Assembly (NCBI RefSeq): GCF_001425685.1
Contig: NZ_LMCY01000012.1
Coordinates: forward strand, 134,223 to 198,222
Length of the DNA: 64,000 nucleotides
Direction of reading: 5' to 3'
From: Massilia sp. Root335
Lineage (GTDB): Bacteria > Pseudomonadota > Gammaproteobacteria > Burkholderiales > Burkholderiaceae_D
A model generated the notes under the pieces. The model did not search any database. It saw only the letters and a program-made list of their open reading frames with translations, and was not told the DNA's origin. How positions within the stretch are numbered: position 1 is the first letter of the stretch; every line of letters begins with the position of its first letter. Of the stretch, positions 61,401 through 64,000 are shown piece after piece. Position numbers and translations under genes: made by a program.

Positions 61401-61587
61401 GTTTCTGCGCCGACTGCATGGCGGCGCGCTGGCCGCTCACGACCACCGTCGGCGTGACCGAGTCGCCGGCCGGCGTGGACTGCGCGTGCGCCGCGCCACC
61501 CCAGACAAGTGCAGCCTGCGCCACCGCGAACGACAGCGCGGTCATCTTGATCGGCTTACGCACGATCTTCGTCTCAATTCTTGTCAT
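58438..61587 (-). CDS. TonB-dependent outer-membrane receptor
   Basis: This 1049-residue receptor has a signal peptide (about 1-35, ending GGAAHA), a TonB-box-like segment (TPTVVVSGQ), a plug domain (LPDKSITEVLQRVAGVTIDR, VRGLTWGSSTLNGRESFS) and a large beta-barrel ending in an aromatic C-terminus (SLRYTY). The plug resembles the Caulobacter-type receptor subfamily often used for plant oligosaccharides. With the adjacent lipoprotein and xylan/arabinan enzymes, it probably imports arabinoxylan-derived oligosaccharides; that is inferred. It lies 60 bp downstream of the lipoprotein gene, likely one operon. Confidence 0.92.
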   Translation of the reverse strand: MTRIETKIVRKPIKMTALSFAVAQAALVWGGAAHAQSTPAGDSVTPTVVVSGQRAAMQSAQKLKQYADEVIDAVVAEEAGKLPDKSITEVLQRVAGVTIDRNRSRGDPEHFSVEGSGISVRGLTWGSSTLNGRESFSAGYPGRELSWGDIPPELMSAVVVHKNPPAELVEGGVSGQVDLRTALPFDYKDSKVALSANGNYNALGSKKSPGVSALVSKRWHTRTGQWGALIDLSANRTNSHNDTVQVDAYFPRTDLVAGQTVWIPKSASFRTNTSQNDRAGVYGALQWKNNGMESALTYFHSGYKSANTENATFTAVESPYLVKPLDPEFNQNGVLQKATYTYPTGGLGANNFAAGGLGYQSDSGFDTNRSQTREIAWNFKWTINDRWAVQNDMQWVHATNSAEGNVMTLGTFVPSLGIDLSGNLPKVTFDDNSRAFLANRDNYYMGFVMPSTTKAKGDLYAWKTDARFRFDDEVLRDLRFGVRLTKRTAVRVDASSGNGGWKSISEPWAINQTKVPGTLPLVGDKGWQSRPNNSYFSDPRYGDLVKTTQYNFPTFFNGKVPQVPTMVVPDPAFVRNLANNALIKPYMLMQCQDANAYYGTNNDCSNADGSWKPLAYNDDPAQTSRQQERTEAGYGQLRFGFDNLRFPVEGNLGVRVIHTRSEAHGFTIFDPSYGSNTSEVIPRFGKIKDPVNASQQYVDVLPSLNLKADLTDKLQTRFAFAKSMYRPPFNNLNEYITLNQNITMGTGADSNVIKSINYTGNDRGNANLKPIRSNNFDWTLEWYPGSGSSLTLALFRKNVRDIILNTAFTRSYKDLAGNDQTFLITGPDNVAKGSVTGLELAGQTYLNNVPALAHMLPDWAKGFGISANYTYIDSKQDLYHPFTQKYCPANGSFNNASLSLYGCDTNGLPFTSMPIQYLSKNAYNLMFLYDRGPLSARLAYSWRSRFLQGVGANGTGGDNATSADPARAAANGGVAPTDVGFGLPTWQEATGQLDFGLDYRFNERISGNFSASNLTDMVVRQTQQQGIGTMARAWFEPGRSYRLSLRYTY

Positions 61588-61647
61588 TATCTATGTCCTC
61601 TTGTAGATGCCTTGGTTGCCACCGCACCCGGCGGTGGCTTTATGCTG

Positions 61648-62907
61648 TCACTGGAAAATGACGGGGCCGGTCAGCGTGAGTTGGGTCGAGTAGGTCAGGT
61701 TGGCCGCGCCGGCGGTCGCCATCGAGGTGTTCGCGCTCACGGCGGAGAATTCGACCTGCGAGATCGGGTAGTCCTGCAACTCGTTCCAGAGGTCGAGTCC
61801 CGTCAGGCCGCACGACTCGGCAATCGTGAACTTGTCCTTGAGACCGACGCTGTAGCTCGTGGCGGCTGCCGCGGTCGGCGTCACCACCGCGTGCAGCTTC
61901 ACGTTGCAGGCCTCGCCTTTCGCGTTGAGAGCGAAGTGGCCGAGGTACAGGTTGACATCGACCGCGTTGTTACCGGTGCCGAACCATTCGGGGTTCTCCG
62001 CGAGAGTGAACTTCAGCGCTCCCTGGGCATCGATCCGTACGCCGGTGGTCGTGTTGCCGTTGTTGACGAGCTGCGAAAGGCCGGGAGCGAGTAGCTTGAG
62101 GCCGTAGTAGGCACCCAGTCCAACGCCGGACTTCGGCTGGATGTTGTAGTACCAGGTGAAACTGCTGCCGTCCGGGGGCACGGTACGACCGCACCAATTC
62201 GTGGCACACCACCAACCATCCTCGCTGCTGCCGGCGTACGTGTCGACATGGCCCTGCTCGTTGGTCGTGGAAGCGTCCTTGTAGCCGCTCAGGAACGTCA
62301 GCTGATCCGCCTGTGCGGTGCCGATCGGGATGCTCCGGACGACCGTGCCGGCGGCATAGGTATCATCGACTACCTCCGCCTTGATGGTGCACAGTCCATT
62401 GCCAACCTTGGTCATCGTATTGCCACTGACCGTGCACACCGTGGGCGTACTGGACGTAAAGGTAACGGTTTCGCCTGCAACGTTGGACGTCGCGACCAGC
62501 GGTACCGGCGTCGTATCCAGCGGCAGCGCGCCCGGATTGCGGAAGGTTACCGTCTGCGGCTGTTTGGGAATGCCGAAAAGCTGTCGTTCCGAAGCTGGAG
62601 CGTAGCCGTTGCCGCCCGCCTGGCTGGCGGTCACCGAGCACTCGCCCGCTTTGATCAGCGACAGCGTAGCGCCGTTGACGGTGCAGGTCGTCGGCGTATT
62701 CGACGTGTAGGTCACCTCGCCACCGCCGCTCGCCGTCGCCGTCAGCTGGACGGTCGCGACGTTGGGGGGGACGGCGAGCGTCTGTCCGCCCACGAATGGG
62801 AACGAAATGGATTGCGCCATCGCGCCTTCGCTCGAACCGCCACCACCGCCGCAGCCGGCCAGCAACGTGGCACAGGCCAGTCCGACTGCCGTCAGCTGGA
62901 ATCTCAT
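61648..62907 (-). CDS. Secreted lipoprotein with Ig-like repeats, partner of TonB receptor
   Basis: This 419-residue protein has a lipoprotein signal (LLAGC) followed by a GGGG spacer, then two bacterial Ig-like repeats each with a STPT-CTV motif (about 35-120 and 125-200). Its C-terminal domain is rich in aromatic residues (DGWWCATNWCG, FTWYYNIQPKSG), which suits a sugar-binding surface. The start at 62905-62907 is chosen for GAGGAGA 8 bp upstream; an ATG 15 bp further up has no such site. It is 60 bp upstream of the TonB receptor gene. It may be a SusD-like carbohydrate binder by position, not by sequence. Confidence 0.8.
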   Translation of the reverse strand: MRFQLTAVGLACATLLAGCGGGGGSSEGAMAQSISFPFVGGQTLAVPPNVATVQLTATASGGGEVTYTSNTPTTCTVNGATLSLIKAGECSVTASQAGGNGYAPASERQLFGIPKQPQTVTFRNPGALPLDTTPVPLVATSNVAGETVTFTSSTPTVCTVSGNTMTKVGNGLCTIKAEVVDDTYAAGTVVRSIPIGTAQADQLTFLSGYKDASTTNEQGHVDTYAGSSEDGWWCATNWCGRTVPPDGSSFTWYYNIQPKSGVGLGAYYGLKLLAPGLSQLVNNGNTTTGVRIDAQGALKFTLAENPEWFGTGNNAVDVNLYLGHFALNAKGEACNVKLHAVVTPTAAAATSYSVGLKDKFTIAESCGLTGLDLWNELQDYPISQVEFSAVSANTSMATAGAANLTYSTQLTLTGPVIFQ

Positions 62908-63667
62908 GGTATGTCTCCTCATTGGAATATTCCTTCTTTTGTGTTTGCTGAAATTGCTCGGCACCGGCTGCGCCGATGACAAGAAAAATTGGTCCCTGCC
63001 CCGCTTCGCGGCAAGGACAATGGTCCTGGTCAAGGATGTATGGACTGGCACTGCCTCGCTGTCGTTATGAAATCGTTTTCAAAAACGCAGGAAAAAATAG
63101 CGCGCGAGTATGTGCGCAAGGCCGGCGATGGAAAGGTCTGTGGGCCGCTTGCTGCTGTATTCAATGAGCCTGATGTGCACGTCTTGTCTCCCTGCTTTTA
63201 TTATCGATACCGTCAATCGGCTGTTTCCACGGCGCCGTATTGACATTTTCCGATTTTTATATATTTAAAACATCCATCGTCGGCACTATGCTTTCATTGC
63301 CGATCCAAGGTGTCCTGCTGCAATCCCATATGTGCAACAGGACAATCGGCCGAGTCGCTATTTTTCAAGTGGCTCGAGGATCACCACCGCGCCCCCGCGG
63401 ACGCCGGGTGCAGTTCAGGACCATCGCTGGCGCCGACTTCCGAGGCCGTGGCGCTGTACTCGCCTGGCCTCGGGAAGTGCAGCGGCATGCGCGGATGCCA
63501 CCCTGTGCTTTGCGCGCCTTCATTGGTTTACATCTCGACATCCGCATTACTCCCTGGGAGGAAGCAGTACGATGGTTGCGACATCTCATCTTTCGGTTGG
63601 GTGAGCTTCATCAATGATGTGCCGCTCACATAAAACTCGTCGGCTTGCGCTGAAACGTCCTCAGGTT
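62908..63667. other. Intergenic region with no confident gene
   Basis: 760 bp between the lipoprotein gene and the AraC-type regulator. It should include the lipoprotein/receptor operon promoter near 62930-63100. A short AT-rich segment lies near 63240-63275. Several open frames exist on the plus strand, but none has a recognisable product. Confidence 0.45.
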
Positions 63668-64000
63668 CTAAGCGGGCGACATCTGTCCACGCTCGCCAAG
63701 CACGCGGTCGCGATAGGCGCGCGGCGTGCAGCCGAGTTCGCGCTTGAACACCCGATGCATTTGCTGGATGGACGTAAGGCCGCTGCCCAGCGCCACGTCC
63801 TCGATGCTGCAGTCCCCGCTTTCCAGGCCGGCCTTGGCGGCATTGAGCTTGAAGCTCAGGATCACGTCGTGCACGCTGCATCCCAGTTCCCGGCGAAAGC
63901 TGGCGTCGAGCGACGAGCGCGACACGCCCACGTGTTCGGCCACCTGTTCGGTCTTGATGCCCTGGCAGGCATACTGGCGGATGAAGTGGCGCGCCCGCAT
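63668..64000 (-). CDS. AraC/XylR-type transcriptional regulator (5' part outside window)
   Basis: The last 110 codons of a two-HTH AraC-family DNA-binding domain. The first HTH region is EQVAEHVGVSRSSLDASFRRE and the second is IEDVALGSGLTSIQQMHRVFKRE, ending with GCTPRAYRDR. The wording of these motifs resembles XylR, the xylose-responsive activator. The ligand domain lies beyond the right edge; the ATG at the window's last codon is probably internal. It likely controls the neighbouring receptor/lipoprotein or glycosidase genes. Confidence 0.8.
   Translation of the reverse strand: MRARHFIRQYACQGIKTEQVAEHVGVSRSSLDASFRRELGCSVHDVILSFKLNAAKAGLESGDCSIEDVALGSGLTSIQQMHRVFKRELGCTPRAYRDRVLGERGQMSPA

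Noticed and set aside
63240..63267. TTGACA followed by AT-rich sequence, a possible strong promoter on the plus strand.
   Set aside because: No good -10 at 16-18 bp and no gene downstream on that strand.

Overview
The window is high-GC bacterial chromosome. Gene content and order fit a betaproteobacterium of the Oxalobacteraceae, most like Massilia/Telluria: leuC-entericidin-leuD-leuB-asd-fimV-truA-trpF-trpB on one strand is a typical betaproteobacterial block, and the plant-polysaccharide enzymes, cyanophycin genes and many hybrid sensor kinases fit that group. This placement is inferred from proteins and synteny; there is no rRNA. I see no tRNA, rRNA or CRISPR array.

Layout. 1-10.7 kb (minus strand): amino-acid biosynthesis (leucine, aspartate semialdehyde, tryptophan) with FimV and TruA inside the block. 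10.8-16.5 kb: an orphan cheZ-cheA pair, then, diverging, a universal stress protein, a NarL-type response regulator and a Crp/Fnr-family regulator. 16.5-25.3 kb (minus): a glycine-zipper envelope protein and a tightly overlapping DNA-repair operon, recQ - MBL exonuclease - ATP-dependent DNA ligase - Lhr-like helicase - PdeM nuclease. 25.4-28.4 kb: small genes including a degenerate receiver protein, a secreted GH30 xylanase and a decayed partial copy of it. 28.4-38 kb (minus): an alpha/beta hydrolase, ahpF/ahpC, and a signalling operon, giant hybrid kinase - CheR - CheB - REC/histidine kinase. 38-43.2 kb (minus): class II UvrA-like ATPase, SDR oxidoreductase and glycosyltransferase.

43.4-45.8 kb is a foreign patch: a broken IS481-type element, an AT-rich CPBP membrane protease gene and an internally deleted IS5-type element with both ends preserved. 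45.9-53.9 kb is a cyanophycin locus: DUF1854 protein and an unusual ABC exporter on the minus strand, diverging from cphA2 (inactive Mur-ligase-like domain) and full-length cphA. 54-64 kb is a partly ruined arabinoxylan-use region: a possible GH29 fragment, intact GH43, a GH127 pseudogene, a TonB-dependent receptor, a cell-surface-type lipoprotein and the end of a XylR/AraC-type regulator.

Together the window shows housekeeping synteny broken up by accessory modules for nitrogen storage, polysaccharide use, DNA-end repair and signalling. Small palindromic repeats are scattered in the intergenic gaps.
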